From Tritrichomonas foetus (taxonomy: Eukaryota > Parabasalia > Tritrichomonadida > Tritrichomonadidae): a stretch of 38,208 nt of DNA. The notes under the pieces were generated by a model that made no database searches, was not told the origin of the DNA, and saw only the letters and a program-made list of their open reading frames with translations. A program made the position numbers and the translations under genes. Position 1 is the first letter of the stretch. Each line of letters begins with the position of its first letter. Positions 1 through 12,400 of this stretch are shown here, piece by piece. Where the stretch lies: the NCBI GenBank assembly GCA_001839685.1, contig MLAK01000794.1:24259-62466 (forward strand), read 5' to 3'.

Positions 1-1
1 A

Positions 2-611
2 CTTCCAAAAGTATGTGAAGAATGCTTGACGAGTTTGAAAGTTGTTGAAGAATCATTCATTTGATTTAACAATAGTTTTAAAAAACCAGAATCATCATTT
101 TTACACCAAATTGCCAAAATTTCCAGCGAACTAACTGATGTTATTGTCCAGTATCTAGGTAGAAATTCCGTTTCGTAACTTCAAAAGAGAATATTATTAC
201 TTCTCTCTATCTAATGTCCAAAAACTGGTATGTAGTGAAGCATCTCTTCTTATTGAAAAAGCTTTTATTGAATTTTCCGATGCACACAATAGAATTCGAA
301 AAAGGTTATTTGATTCATCGTATGTTAAAAATGATGGAATAGTAGAAACAACTCTTAACTTTCTAAGAATTGGAGAAGAATTTGTAAAGGCAACATTTCA
401 TACATCCAATTCGACAATTAATATCTAAATTCAAGAAGAATTGGCTTCAAGTACTTCTCTACTTATAGGCAGTTTTGATAATTATAATAAATAGGTGAAA
501 TATCAGCTCTCATTGAAATATAATTGGGTAAATGAAGCGAATTTATCACTAAATCTTATTCTTAAAGAACCAAGTAAAATCTTTACGTTGACAAAAATAC
601 TATTGAATTAA
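2..611 (+). pseudogene. Decayed protein-coding gene, truncated by the window edge
   Basis: Coding-like sequence runs in frame 2 from the window edge to about base 160, with a TGA at 62-64. It then continues in frame 3, which begins near residues EIPFRNFKREYYYFSLSNVQ at about 162. Frame 3 carries TAA at 426-428, TAG at 492-494 and a final TAA at 609-611. The translation between stops is balanced and protein-like, unlike the low-complexity AT spacer further on, so I read it as a gene broken by a frameshift and several stops. No domain was recognised. The true 5' end lies outside the window. An alternative is chance open reading in AT-rich DNA, but two abutting frames of this quality make that less likely. 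Confidence 0.45.
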
Positions 612-1475
612 AAGAGGAGAATAAAAAAAGAAAGATGATACTCAAAAAGATATTCATACATCACTATGTTTCAATGTGCTGATGTGCTTTTGCTATTCCT
701 TTGAATTCGGAGTATCGTCCTGTTTTTTTTTTCTCCCCAAAGCTATTTCAAATGATTATTATTGCTTTCTTAAATTCACTATTTAGATGTTATATTATGT
801 TTTGTTACATGAGTTTGAATTCTAGAGATTAGGTCAAAGTATTGAAATTAAATGATATTTAATTATCATATTTTATAGATGTGTACAATAATATATATAG
901 TAGCATTCAATAAAGAATTTATAAGTTATAACGAGTTACTTTCCAGAATCACTGTGATGAAAATATTAAGGAAAAATAGATTGTTAACATACCGAACTTC
1001 TTTTGTAACTTATCTCTGGTAGTAAGAATCTGTCTCCAGAAATGCATTAGATTTATCTTCATTGATGAAATGAATATTAATTAAAAAATGAATTATTTTT
1101 ATATTTGACAAAAAAGATGATTAGTGTATTGCTATGAAAATCTATAAAAAAATTTTGAAGATATATATTTTGCTCATAACTTTGGGAAGAGATCCCGGCG
1201 AAGGAGAAAATAATAATTTTGGATAACTTTTTGCATTCTAGGATCTTTAATTTGAACTCCCTTGTTAGAGGACGGCTTTATAGCTGCTTTGTGGATGATT
1301 ATTGTTTTGATTAAATGAGATAAACCGAATTTCCGAATACTGAGTGGATAGATAGAACATGGATTCAAAATTGATAAAAAAAGCACGTTTATAAAAAGGA
1401 CTTTTTTCATCAAAAAGTTTCTTATCGTCGATTTGTCATCACTTCACCGGAGTTTATCCTTAATTGGATTCATGA
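612..1475. other. Intergenic, AT-rich; one weak small ORF
   Basis: Homopolymer-rich spacer. On the minus strand, ATG at 1410 opens a 78-codon frame ending at 1174. Its first 20 or so residues are hydrophobic (KKVLFINVLFLSIL), which could mimic a signal peptide. There is no initiator element, no recognisable family and no coding-like composition after the first third, so I do not call it a gene. Confidence 0.4.
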
Positions 1476-2765
1476 TTAAAGAGAAATATCTTCTGGAAGA
1501 TGATCGAATTCTACATACGGTATATCATTCATATCAAAGACATTTCCCATGATTAAACTAAATTTCTGGGGAAAATCTTCATAAAAACGAAGTTCATTTA
1601 GAATGAGAGAGGCATTTGCTTCAACAGTTTCATTTGGAATATGTTTTCGAATCAAATTCACAAAATAAATATAATAATCTGGTTTTGGAGGTTTCTGAAT
1701 CTCTTGTCTGACTTCTAACAATCTGTTATATAGAAGATATAAAAATTGAACAATAATTTTCAGAAAATTATTATCAGGATGATGTGAAGAAGAAAAAAGC
1801 TTTTCAAAAACATCTAATCCTAAAGTACACTAATAAATAGGGGGATAATAATCAAATAAGAGATTTTGAATAATGGATGACATCAATTCAAGATATTCAT
1901 TTTGACAAATAAAATTAAGATCATTAAATTTTTGAGTGAATAAAAAATGCTTTAGTTCAGTTTTAAAATCCTCTGGTTGAATATATGGAAGAAGTAAACG
2001 AATACACTGATAAACTTTTGGTAAAATTGGTTCAGATGCTGCTTGAATCACAGCTGGAATGAATTGTGGAAGATATTTTTGAGGAAATTCGTTCTGTATA
2101 AGATAGAGAAGACATTGAATCCCAACTTGACTAGCAAAAATCGGCCTTTTTTCTAAAAGAAGTTGAGTGATATACCCAAGAACATCTAGAATTTCATCTT
2201 GACTTGGTAACAATGAAATTGCATTTAACCAGACTAATAAATATGTGAGAATATGAACACTGATAATTTTGTCCATTGAATATGGACTGTTGAGAAGATA
2301 AGTAGCTTCGGAAAGAAATGGCTTGGAAAATGCGTAAAATGATTCCCAATACATTTTTAGCAATTTTGGGTGTTCAGGATATGGAAAAAAAGACATATTT
2401 TGAATGAAGAAATAGACAATTTTCAATTGAAGACATGGAAAATGAGTGAAATAAGAAAGGTCTTGGGGTTGGATTGAATCAATAAGTGGTTGAATATAAT
2501 GAATCAAATATTCACAATATTTTTTATTTTTGGCCCATTCTAATAATATATAAAGAGGATTAGAAGAATTTTGATCAATATTGGTATTTAAGAAAACCCA
2601 TTCAGGAAATTGTGAGAAATCAGGTCGTTCATTAGGAAATAATTTTGCAAGTTGATTAGCAAAAGTGAAGAATTCATCATTTTCAAGAGGAGCTTTTTCA
2701 AGCATAAAATGTAATTTTGCTTGTTTTAATGGACTATGATAGTCATTTTTATAATTGTTATTCAT
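1476..2765 (-). pseudogene. Helical protein of unknown function, interrupted by one in-frame TAG
   Basis: The frame starts at ATG 2765, which follows TTTAA, and runs 311 codons to a TAG at 1832-1830. The same frame then stays open for another 117 codons, to TAA at 1478-1476. Joined lengths are 311 + stop + 117. The residues just after the TAG begin CTLGLDVFEKLFSSSHH. The protein is rich in Leu, Ile, Phe, Tyr and Pro and looks all-helical, like a HEAT or karyopherin-type solenoid, but no family signature was found. A stop this far from the 3' end with an intact frame beyond it suggests a recent nonsense mutation, a strain allele, a sequencing error or readthrough. If the TAG is a real terminator, the product is simply the 311-residue protein. 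It is divergent from the NTPase gene at 3183, with 417 bases between them. Confidence 0.6.
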
Positions 2766-3182
2766 TTAAATATTTTTTGAAAGGAATTAGTCATGTAAAT
2801 GGTCGATTAAGCTTTCAATAAATGTAGGGAAACTGGCTAAAATGAAGAATATAAATTTTTGACCAAAAATATCCATATGAATAAAACAGCTTTCCACAAA
2901 TAGTCGAATAGAAGTGACATTTTTGCCATTTTGTTAAGATTAATCACCCAACTTTTTGTATGGACAATTCAATTTTCTTTAGAAAAATATAAAATGCTTT
3001 TTTCTAAATATATCAGAATATTCTCGAAAAACAATTATTTTTGTTATTTTAATATAATTATAAATCTTCAACTAATATAATAATACATATATAAAATCAT
3101 AAAAACCATTTATTTGAGTTTCCCTACGTTTCTTTCAATATTTCACTTTGCCACAGCAGTGATCATTTTTTTCAAATCTTTG
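2766..3182. promoter_or_regulatory. Divergent upstream region of the 1476-2765 and 3183-6323 genes
   Basis: AT-rich spacer between two divergent genes. Two initiator-like elements face the plus-strand gene: TCACTTT at 3143-3149 and TCATTT at 3163-3168, both inside the leader just before the ATG pair at 3183/3186. No clear initiator was found for the minus-strand gene. Confidence 0.4.
3163..3168 (+). promoter_or_regulatory. Trichomonad-type initiator (Inr) element
   Basis: TCATTT fits the trichomonad Inr consensus TCA-pyrimidine-T/A. The predicted +1 A at 3165 lies 18 bases before the ATG at 3183, a normal very short leader. It argues that translation starts at 3183 or 3186 rather than at the upstream in-frame TTG at 3114. 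Confidence 0.5.
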
Positions 3183-6100
3183 ATGATGACAAATACTCCT
3201 TCAATTAATGATCCAATATTCACAGACACCCTTGAAGATATTTATATGACTGATCATTCTTTGAATTATGAAAATTTTCCTGAGAGTTTCTCCCCACAAT
3301 CAATTCATGAGTCTTTGGGACAGTTTTTCAAAGGTACGATACAATCATTAATCATTGATGCTCCTGTAAGCATGAATGATTTTATTTATGGTGCTGTTCT
3401 TGGTGGCTTTCGAGCAGAAGAGGCTGCATATATTTATCAGCAATTTAACCAGAATCAGCATGTGTTCCACACCAAATTTATTACCAGTCAAAAATATGAT
3501 CCAATTAACATTCCTGATATTTTATCTCCTCAACAAAAAGTTGATAATTCACATGATTTTGACGAGTTTTTTATTTTCGGACAAAAAGATTTAGAAGCAT
3601 CATTTCATTTACCATATGACGTAGATATAACATTCGATGAACTAGATCATATATTGTCTTCTTTTTCTCAAATCATAAATGATGATTGTATGGATAACTT
3701 TCATTATTTTAAACATTTTTACACACAAATGAGAGCAATATCAGCATTTTCTTGTAAAATGTATGGTCCTCGTTTATTACCTCAACATATCCATGCTAAT
3801 TTCTCGATTTTGTTTCAAGCATTGAATAAATTTGAGAACCTCTCCACGAATCGTCAACAGTGTGATATTGATATAGTGCCTATTATTTTTCTTATTGCTC
3901 TCTTAATGGTTTATTTAAAGCAACGTCAACAATTTCCACATCAATTCACTAACTTTTCCAGTTTTATAGATTTTATTTTTCTCAGAAATGCATATAATAG
4001 CTTTCTTCCAAATAACGACTTTTTATTTGAAGATGTTGATTTTTACTTTGATGATTTTTTCAGGAATATTGATTTCATTTTAAATAATGATTTATTTACA
4101 CAAAGAGAAATCGCATTTTTCAAATGTTTGCACCATTTGTACATAATTAGTCACTTACAATTGGATTTTCGATTATTTTTTGGTACGAATTCAGAAGGAG
4201 TTTCCACATTGAATTTTCGAATATGTCAATCTTCAATCATTCCTCATAAATTTCAGAATTGTAAAGTTTTACTTATTGATATTTCTAACCAATTTCTTCT
4301 TCGCCACTCAGATTTTGGCATAGACACTTTTTATATAAATGATTTTCATGATCAACCTGAAATACCACATGTTAAAAATAATCCATTATACCGATCATTT
4401 TTAACTGTTCTATTAGATCCACAAAATCTTATGTTAACATTTAAATATATTTTTTCAAATATCACCACAACAAATAATATTTTTTATTCATATTCAATTG
4501 ATTCTTCCTCGCCTATAGATAGGTTTGTTATTCTTCATTATTATCCTATATTTTATAACGCCTTACAAAAATATTGTGCAACGGAAGAAAATCCTTATCT
4601 TTCTGTTTTGGGGTGTCCAGGGACTGGGAAGTCAACAATGCTTTTCTACATAATTCTTCGATGGTTTCTTGAGCAAAACCTAATTGATTCAGAAGGCGAA
4701 TTTATCTCCACCATTATAATTATTCCAAATCAAAAAGATTCTCAACTATTCTTTACTTTGGAAAATAATTCTACTTTAATATTTGGTTCAATGAATGATA
4801 CTTCTTTTAATCATTCTTCGAATATTTTGATTTCTCCAGAACAAGGAGTTGTAATCACTTTTTCATTGGCTGGCTTGTCCTATCAGGCTTTGGATGTTTC
4901 AAGGACCATTAGCACTGACTATAGCCATACTTTAGTGATTTATGATGATTATGAAAAAATGAATGTTAACCCTAAATTTAAAATATTCATGCTCAATTCA
5001 ATCGGTTCTAAACATGTTCACAAAAAGCAAAGCCAAGTGGAGGAACAAGTTTATACGCCACTTCCTTATGATGCTGAAATGAAACTTATTGAATCACTAA
5101 TAGGCAATAAATATTCAAAACAATTATTTTCGGAGAAAAGTTTGCTCATTGGTAAAAATATTCGTGGCTGTTTGTGTGATGGACTTTCACGAGATTCACT
5201 GTTAGATTTAATTAGAAATGCAATCAAAACAATTTCATTCTCCCAAATTGAATCAGCCATAACAAATCCCCAATCATTTCCGAAGCTCAAAGTTAAAGGT
5301 ATTCCAAATATTCATTCATTTATCATTCAAACTACATCCTATCAACCAAAAATTCCCGAATTATCTCTTTTATCTCATTGTAAACTATTAAAATTTATTC
5401 ATCTATTTAATTCCAATCATTCAATTTTCTCTTCTGAAATAGTTTTCTCAAAAATTAATGGCTATCTTAATATTGTAAAATCATTCCAAAGAAACACAGA
5501 ATTTGATTTTATTCCAACAATGGCTTTTTTCCAACCACTTCGATCATATTGTTTCGAACAGAATTTTCATATGGATTTACAACATGCCAATCCCATTCAA
5601 TTTCAGCTTTCTCCTATTTATTTCTCTATGAAAGGTCAAAAAAAATATCAACATATAGGAAGTTATCTAGATTCATTGATAATAATAAATGAGAACCAAA
5701 AACAAGTTTTTAAATTTTCAAAATTCTCTGAACTTTTCCAGGATAGTAATTTCGTCGAAGATGGAGTGTTTTATTTCCAACCATCTAAAGTGAATTATTC
5801 ATGTATTGATTATGCCATTCTAGAAAAAAATGCTAAAGTAGTTAATTTAATATTGTTACAAATTACAGTTGGTGATACTCATAATTTCAATTTATATCAA
5901 TTCTTTAAATTATATCTAATTTATTACAAATTTAAATCGCAACATGAACATGAGTGGACAATTTCTCTGAAATTTCTTGTCGTTACAGACAGCATGTACT
6001 TTTCTTTTGATAATATTTTTGGTTATTATCATAAAATTCCACAATCAGCTCTATCACGTCAAAATTTAATTTACACAACATATTTTCAAAAAATAATAGA

Positions 6101-6323
6101 TTTACCAATTCTCTATCCAGACGTTTCTTCTGAACAGACTATTCTATTTGCTGATTCTTATCTTGCCCAGAATCCAATCATGAATCAACAAACTCTTGTT
6201 TCTACCATTACCAAAGAACGATCTTTATATTTGAAAATGAAAATAATATTTTCCAATATAACACAGCGTATTCCATTTTTTATTGCTAGAAAAGAAAAAT
6301 ATCATGAATCAATAAATTCATAG
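3183..6323 (+). CDS. P-loop NTPase with nuclease-like C-terminus, possible Crinkler/RHS-type protein
   Basis: 1046 residues from ATG 3183 (a second ATG follows at once). Residues 1-450 match nothing I recognise and are rich in Phe, Asp and Asn. A clear Walker A motif, GCPGTGKST, is at residues 477-485 (nt 4611-4637). A Walker B-like strand, TLVIYDDYEKM, lies about 105 residues later. Near residues 862-905 the run FYFQPSKVNYSCID, then LLQITVGDTHNF, resembles the C-terminal restriction-endonuclease-like domain of Crinkler/RHS-type (CR) proteins, which has P...N...iD...lQ.T...H. Family knowledge: CR proteins pair an NTPase with a degenerate REase fold and are often mobile or secreted effectors. 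No signal peptide is visible from the chosen start. The frame ends in TAG (6321-6323), with 12 more sense codons before a TAA. The NTPase call is solid; the CR assignment is inference from short motifs. Confidence 0.75.
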   Translation: MMTNTPSINDPIFTDTLEDIYMTDHSLNYENFPESFSPQSIHESLGQFFKGTIQSLIIDAPVSMNDFIYGAVLGGFRAEEAAYIYQQFNQNQHVFHTKFITSQKYDPINIPDILSPQQKVDNSHDFDEFFIFGQKDLEASFHLPYDVDITFDELDHILSSFSQIINDDCMDNFHYFKHFYTQMRAISAFSCKMYGPRLLPQHIHANFSILFQALNKFENLSTNRQQCDIDIVPIIFLIALLMVYLKQRQQFPHQFTNFSSFIDFIFLRNAYNSFLPNNDFLFEDVDFYFDDFFRNIDFILNNDLFTQREIAFFKCLHHLYIISHLQLDFRLFFGTNSEGVSTLNFRICQSSIIPHKFQNCKVLLIDISNQFLLRHSDFGIDTFYINDFHDQPEIPHVKNNPLYRSFLTVLLDPQNLMLTFKYIFSNITTTNNIFYSYSIDSSSPIDRFVILHYYPIFYNALQKYCATEENPYLSVLGCPGTGKSTMLFYIILRWFLEQNLIDSEGEFISTIIIIPNQKDSQLFFTLENNSTLIFGSMNDTSFNHSSNILISPEQGVVITFSLAGLSYQALDVSRTISTDYSHTLVIYDDYEKMNVNPKFKIFMLNSIGSKHVHKKQSQVEEQVYTPLPYDAEMKLIESLIGNKYSKQLFSEKSLLIGKNIRGCLCDGLSRDSLLDLIRNAIKTISFSQIESAITNPQSFPKLKVKGIPNIHSFIIQTTSYQPKIPELSLLSHCKLLKFIHLFNSNHSIFSSEIVFSKINGYLNIVKSFQRNTEFDFIPTMAFFQPLRSYCFEQNFHMDLQHANPIQFQLSPIYFSMKGQKKYQHIGSYLDSLIIINENQKQVFKFSKFSELFQDSNFVEDGVFYFQPSKVNYSCIDYAILEKNAKVVNLILLQITVGDTHNFNLYQFFKLYLIYYKFKSQHEHEWTISLKFLVVTDSMYFSFDNIFGYYHKIPQSALSRQNLIYTTYFQKIIDLPILYPDVSSEQTILFADSYLAQNPIMNQQTLVSTITKERSLYLKMKIIFSNITQRIPFFIARKEKYHESINS

Positions 6324-6407
6324 ATAATTTATTGCTTTCTGAATCTTACAATAAATAAATAAATAAAAATAAAGATAATAAAGAATAATATATTTATTAC
6401 AAACAAA
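6324..6407. other. Shared 3' region of two convergent genes
   Basis: Only 84 bases separate the stops of the NTPase gene (+) and the BEACH gene (-). The stretch carries repeated AATAAA/TAAATAAATAAA blocks on the plus strand (about 6350-6372) and TAATAAATA on the minus strand (about 6390-6400). It is probably a bidirectional cleavage/poly(A) region. Confidence 0.5.
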
Positions 6408-9400
6408 TTATATAACTGTATAGTTAAAAGTGGCAGGAACAAAATATACATCACCATCTTTGCATAACAAAACAATAACTTGTTCATTATGCATATAGTG
6501 CATCGAAATAATCGATTTCTTTGTTTTATAAATTGGTTTTCCGATATCGCAATAAAACGCTTCAAATAAATAAATTTGATTTGCTACATCTACAGCTAGA
6601 ATGAAGTCAAATCCCTTACAATCTTTTAGAGGAATCATTGCAGCAATTCCTACAGATATTTCTTTTTCTTTGATAAAGTATCCATTTATATTATACAATG
6701 ATAAAGAGTGTAAAAATTGACCATCAACTATTTTTTTCGAATAAATTACATGAAATCCCCAAGATTGTGTTGTAATGCAATGAATAGGCTTCGCATTTAG
6801 TTCAACAATCCGAATTAATGAATGATTAGTCATAGAACAAATCATCAGAGATTGATCTCGCGTTCCACAAATAAGAGAATGAAAACTATGAGATATAAAA
6901 CAACATTTGATCCAATCTCGAAAAGAAGGTAAAGAAAAAATGACTTTAAAGTCTTTCAATGAATAAATTGCTATTTTTGAATCTTTGTTAGCAATGACAA
7001 GCAAATTATTATCAGTTGTCATTGTGATAATGTCGTTTCTTTGCTTAATAACTCGTTTTGTATTACCTGTTTGAATATCGACTAGGAAAATATCACTTTT
7101 TTGATGTTTATCAACTGATAAAAATTTATGAGTGTTATTTAAATAAACATACTCCCATTTTCGTTTATTTAATTTTTCTTTACACTGACTACTTTTTGTG
7201 TGAGAAATTTCAGATAATTTTCGAATTCTTGGTTGCTCCTTGTTTAATTTTTCTTTGCTTATTTTGTTTTGCTGGTTTAATTTTTTTTTATTCATCTTTT
7301 CTTTATAAGAAGTGAAATTCAAAGTTGTTTCTTGGCAAATTCCATGTTTATCAATTGTCAGAAATGTTAATATGCTTTTTTCTTCGGATTGTTGAATTAT
7401 TTTCGCCATAATGATTTTTGCTTCACAATCAATATGATAATTCAGAACTGTTTTTTCATCTTTATTGTTAGATTTCAAAGAATTTTCCAAATTAGGTTTT
7501 AGTGAACGGATTGGATGTGGTTTATCAAATATTTGTTGAGGAATTTGGCCAATATATTCTAGCACTGCTTCAATATCTGGCCGATTTTCAAATTTTTGAC
7601 CTTTTGGAGTGTCCCAAACATCAGGATACATTTCAGGCATAAAAACATTCATCGAATCTATCGCCTTTTGTCCACGCTGTTTATCACCCCAAATCAAATC
7701 AATCCATTCATGCAAATGTAAAGAAACGAAATCTGATTCCAAGGCTTTCCGATGAAGATAAATGAAGTCAAATGCAGAAGCTGCCCAGTTTGGTAAAACT
7801 ACGTCATTTATTGATTTTTCATTAAATAAACCAAGATCGAAGTGATTATAATTCATTAAAAATTCAGGTTGGAAAAAGAATTCGGGAATTAATTCGTGAA
7901 CTTCATTGTTTGTCATTTTTATTGTTTTAAATAGTTGTGGAATTGATCGAAATTGTTGTGATGATGGAGAAAACTGACCATCTTGGAATTCAATATGAAG
8001 ACTTGTAAATGGTTCCATTCTTACTAGCCAACGATATAAATGAATGGATGAAATGTAACCATTTGCATAGAAATAAGAATTATGTTTATAAGAATCAATA
8101 AAAATTTTCTGACATTCTTTCTTTAGTGCACCAATTGGTTTAGATAAATCACGATAAATAGTTGGATCATTTATATCAATTTTAGTGCTTTCATAATCAA
8201 TTAAAATCCAAGGAAAAATTGGATATTGAAACGCATTATTAAATGATCTTCCACTTATTTTATTTAGTATCATAAGATAGTCAAAATTTGAGATTTCTTG
8301 ATTTATCCATTGGGAAGTGAATTTAAAAGATTGCATGAATTGTTTTGGTGAATGTAATTGTAAAAGAATGTTTTTGGATTTTTGTTTAAGCATTTTAAAT
8401 TGTGATATAATAGTATAAGATTTGAAAAAGGGAAAATTAAGAAAGAACGTTGAGCCATCATCCAAGAAAATTTCTATTGCTGTTTCTCTTTGAAGATGTG
8501 TTCGCATTAAAATTTGGGATATATTCTCTATTTTTATTATTTTCGCTGTTTGATCTTTCTTTAAAATTACAATGCAATCTTTTTGCAAAGAAAATAAAGC
8601 TTCAATAGTGCGATTCACTGTAATTAATTGACATTTTGCTTCAAATAAACATTTGGGATCAATTTGAAGTATTGATTCTTGTGAACTTTCATCGGTTTCG
8701 ATATCATTATCATCAATCAACAAATAAGATGAAGTTTCTGAGTTTTTATATTCTTCAAACAATTGATTTTTCCTTTTTTCTTTTAACAAACTTGTACTAA
8801 CATATGAATTATGATCACGAATGAAAGAAGCTTGTGAATGGTCATTAAATCGATGATTTTGTTTCAATTTGGATGGAACAAAGCCAATGCACATAGTAAA
8901 ATCTCTCCTAAAATGAACGGGTTTATCTATTGTTTTACATGGAGTATTTGTTTGACAGTAAGTTTGACACCATGGGGCTCGATCAATCGTTAACGATCTC
9001 CATAAATGATTCCAACATTTATAAAATTTTGTATTATTTAAATTAAGAATCTCTTTTTCATTTGAAATGAATTCTGATGAAGCTTGACTGATTTCAAATT
9101 CTAAAATTGAATATAAATCATTTGATTTTAGACTATTTTTTTGTAAATATTGTGAAATCTCATGAAGCATTCTATCATCATGATATTTACTTTCAAAATC
9201 TTGTAAGAAGAGAAAACTATTTGAAACTAAGTCAATTTTTTCGCAATCATATAGTTTTTCATAGCCTAATCGATCAGCATGCTTATTATACAGAAAGTAT
9301 GGTCCAGATTTACGAATGTTTTGCACATTAATTACTGAGTTTGTTTTCATAACTTTTTGAGGATCATAATGCAATAAATAAGCATTAATAAACAAAATCG

Positions 9401-12400
9401 AATCATAGTATGATTTGTCAGGAAACATCATGAAAATGTCATTTGCCATCCGTGCAATTTCAATATCTTCCCAAAAATTCTCTTCTGTAATTCTTAATCC
9501 AAAGAAAAATCCAGAATTATCATCGAATAAATTTTCAACTAAGGTTATTAATTCATCCATCTTAAACGAAATAAAATCTAGATCGAAAAATGACTTCGAA
9601 TTAAAAGCATTTAAAAGATTATCAGTTGACGATGAAGCTGATCTTCTCTTAAAAAGTCGAATATTTGGTTGACTGCTTTGAAGTCTGTTTGGTGGCCTTT
9701 TTACTATACTACTTGATCGATTAGGTTTTGGGGGACGTCTCACAGGTCTTAAATTGTTTGTTGCATGGAGTCTTTTATCAAATTGTTTCTTTTGTCGTAA
9801 AAATAAATAAAGTGGCAATAAGCCAAAGAAATGACGAAGTTTTTGATCATCAAATTCTTGAAGTTTTAATAATTTTGCTCCAATTTCTTGTATAAAGCGT
9901 TGTTTGAATAGATTATGATAAGCTTGAAATGCTCGTCCAACAATATCTAAAATCCAAAAAATATTTTTCCATTGTTGTGGAGATACTTCAATCAAATAAT
10001 TGAATACTTGATTTTGAAAATTCTCATCTTCAATTTTATAAATTGCAATAACTGACCATAGTGGCCAAAATGGATTTGAACAGAATCTCATTGATGGTTT
10101 AACAGTATTCATTAATTCTATGAATGAATCCTGACCTAAAGAAAAAGCAATCATTGAACAAAGTGAAAAAAGTTGTGGTGTAGATTTTTCACAAATATCC
10201 ATTAATTTTGATAAGACTGGAATTGAAGCATAACTTGATGGAAGTTTATACATTATATAATCAAAATGTTGAGAAAGTGTTGAATTTGGAACAAGATGAA
10301 GATTATATAATTTAATGACAATATTAAATGTCAACTCTAGTATTTCTAAGTTGGTTGAATATAAAAAAATTAAGAAGATTGAGGATTCCATAACATCTGA
10401 ACATTTCTGTATTACTTCTTCATGAACTTCAATTAAATTTAAAACAAAATTCAACAAATCCAAAACTTGATCCTCTTCTTCAATTGTCAAAATTTGAGAA
10501 ATTAAAAATTTAAATTCATCATTTGAAAGACCTTGTTTTGCAATCATCAGTGCAATTGATAATAGTAAATCTCGACAATATTTAACATCAAAAGTTTGTC
10601 CTTTACATCGATTAACAAATAGAATTGTATCTTTTTCTTTTGGTGTATACCAAAGAAAAATTCTTAATTGTGAAATAATGTCATTAAATCCAATTTTTCG
10701 AGTAATTATATCAAGATATTGAGGAACTAAAGATCTACTCCAATATCTTAATATTTTTTTGAAGTTTTCTGCATCTGACCGAAGCCAAATGTCAATTTTC
10801 ATTAAAATTCCAAAAAGTAGTTGTGTTCGGCATTTTTCATCAACTAGAAGTTCAAATAAAGAACAAAACTGAAGGAATAATTTATAACTTAATGAAATAT
10901 TAGGAAGTGTATTTAGAAAATTTGAAATAATTAAAAATCCTTTTTCTACACCGAAAAATCGTTGAGCATTTTGACTTAAAATTAATGTATTTTCTAAAAG
11001 AGAAATAAAGGTTTCTAATAAGTATTGGAAATGACTATCATCCAAGAATGTTAATTCAATATGTGAAATAGTTGGTAAAAGCATTGAAATACCACAAACA
11101 TCAATTAAAATATTGGTAAATGATGGTTTGTGTAAAGTTCGAACTTTTGACATTTTCGTAACAATATTTGAAGGCGAAACATCAAGAGAAAAGTAGTCAT
11201 TTTTATCACAAGCTGTGAAGAAAAAAATCGGATTGGATGGAATTTTTCGTGGTCCAACATCAAATAATGCATATATTTCAGAATTATCAAAATAATTGAA
11301 AATTCCAAAAGATCCTAAGAAGACATGCGGTTTATCGGAATCTGTTATTCCGATCATAACTTGTGAAGGTTGATTTGAGAAGTCAAAAGAAGGAAAAACA
11401 ATTGCTGGTATATCGTTTCCATTTATTGAAGATTTGACAAAAGCTTGATCATTTAGCATTTCCACAGAAATTGTACAAAAACTCCATTGATTAGTTGAAA
11501 TATCATAATTTATGTCATCTCCCCATTGATTAGAATTTTCTTGAAGGAAAACCGATAATTTCTGATTATTCATTACAACAATGAATTTATTCGATTCATT
11601 TAATATATGTATCAAAGTTATTTGCTCATCATTTGCATGCATAAAATACCAAAATGAAATTGTAAATGTTTTAGGTATATATATTGAACTCACTTTTATT
11701 CTGGTTGATGAAAGAATGGGTAATGGTGTTGCAGGAACCTTTTTAGCATCTAAAATTGTTTTTTGTAAAGAATCAAAAATTTCCGGATAAAAACGAGGAA
11801 GAGTTTTAGAATTTATTGGACAGAATAACGAAATATATTGTTGAACTAATAAAACTGAAGATGAATGAGAAGATATTAATCTTAAAATTAAAAGAGCAGT
11901 TTCAAAAACTTCTTTCTTAATTAATGTATCATTTCTCCAAATGCTCAATCTTCCAACCAAAAACAAATCAAATTCTCCTTTTTGGCATTGTTCGCAATTT
12001 TTAGATTTAAATTGGCATAAATTAACCGCATATTTAAGTTTCTCTAAAAAAAATTCCGAATTTTCATATAAACTCACAATTAATTTCATTCCCTTCGGTT
12101 GTTTTATAGAAAATGCAGGCTCTTGATATTCAAGAAAATCACCACTAATAATATTTATTATTTTATGAAAAATATCATTATTTGGATTTACACCATATAA
12201 ATTATTGACAGTTTTTTCAATTGCTGAAATATCCGATTGCGAAAGCGTATGAACATGTGAAAATCGAACGAAAATATCCAAAGTTTCTAATAAAATATCA
12301 AATGATCGATTCTCTTGTGATAAACCTGCAATCCATTTTATAATAAAGGAAATTACTGGTTCAAAACCTTTTGCAAGTTTTGCATCTTCAAATATCTCAT

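Noticed and set aside
3114..3182. N-terminal extension of the NTPase starting at TTG, with a hydrophobic stretch
   Set aside because: TTG is not expected to start a nuclear gene; an initiator inside this stretch and the ATG pair at 3183 give a better start, so the apparent signal peptide is not translated.
3948..3962. ACTAAC followed by CAG, like a trichomonad branch/3' splice signal
   Set aside because: It lies within an intact frame of the NTPase gene, the spacing differs from the compact consensus, and no matching 5' splice site was seen.
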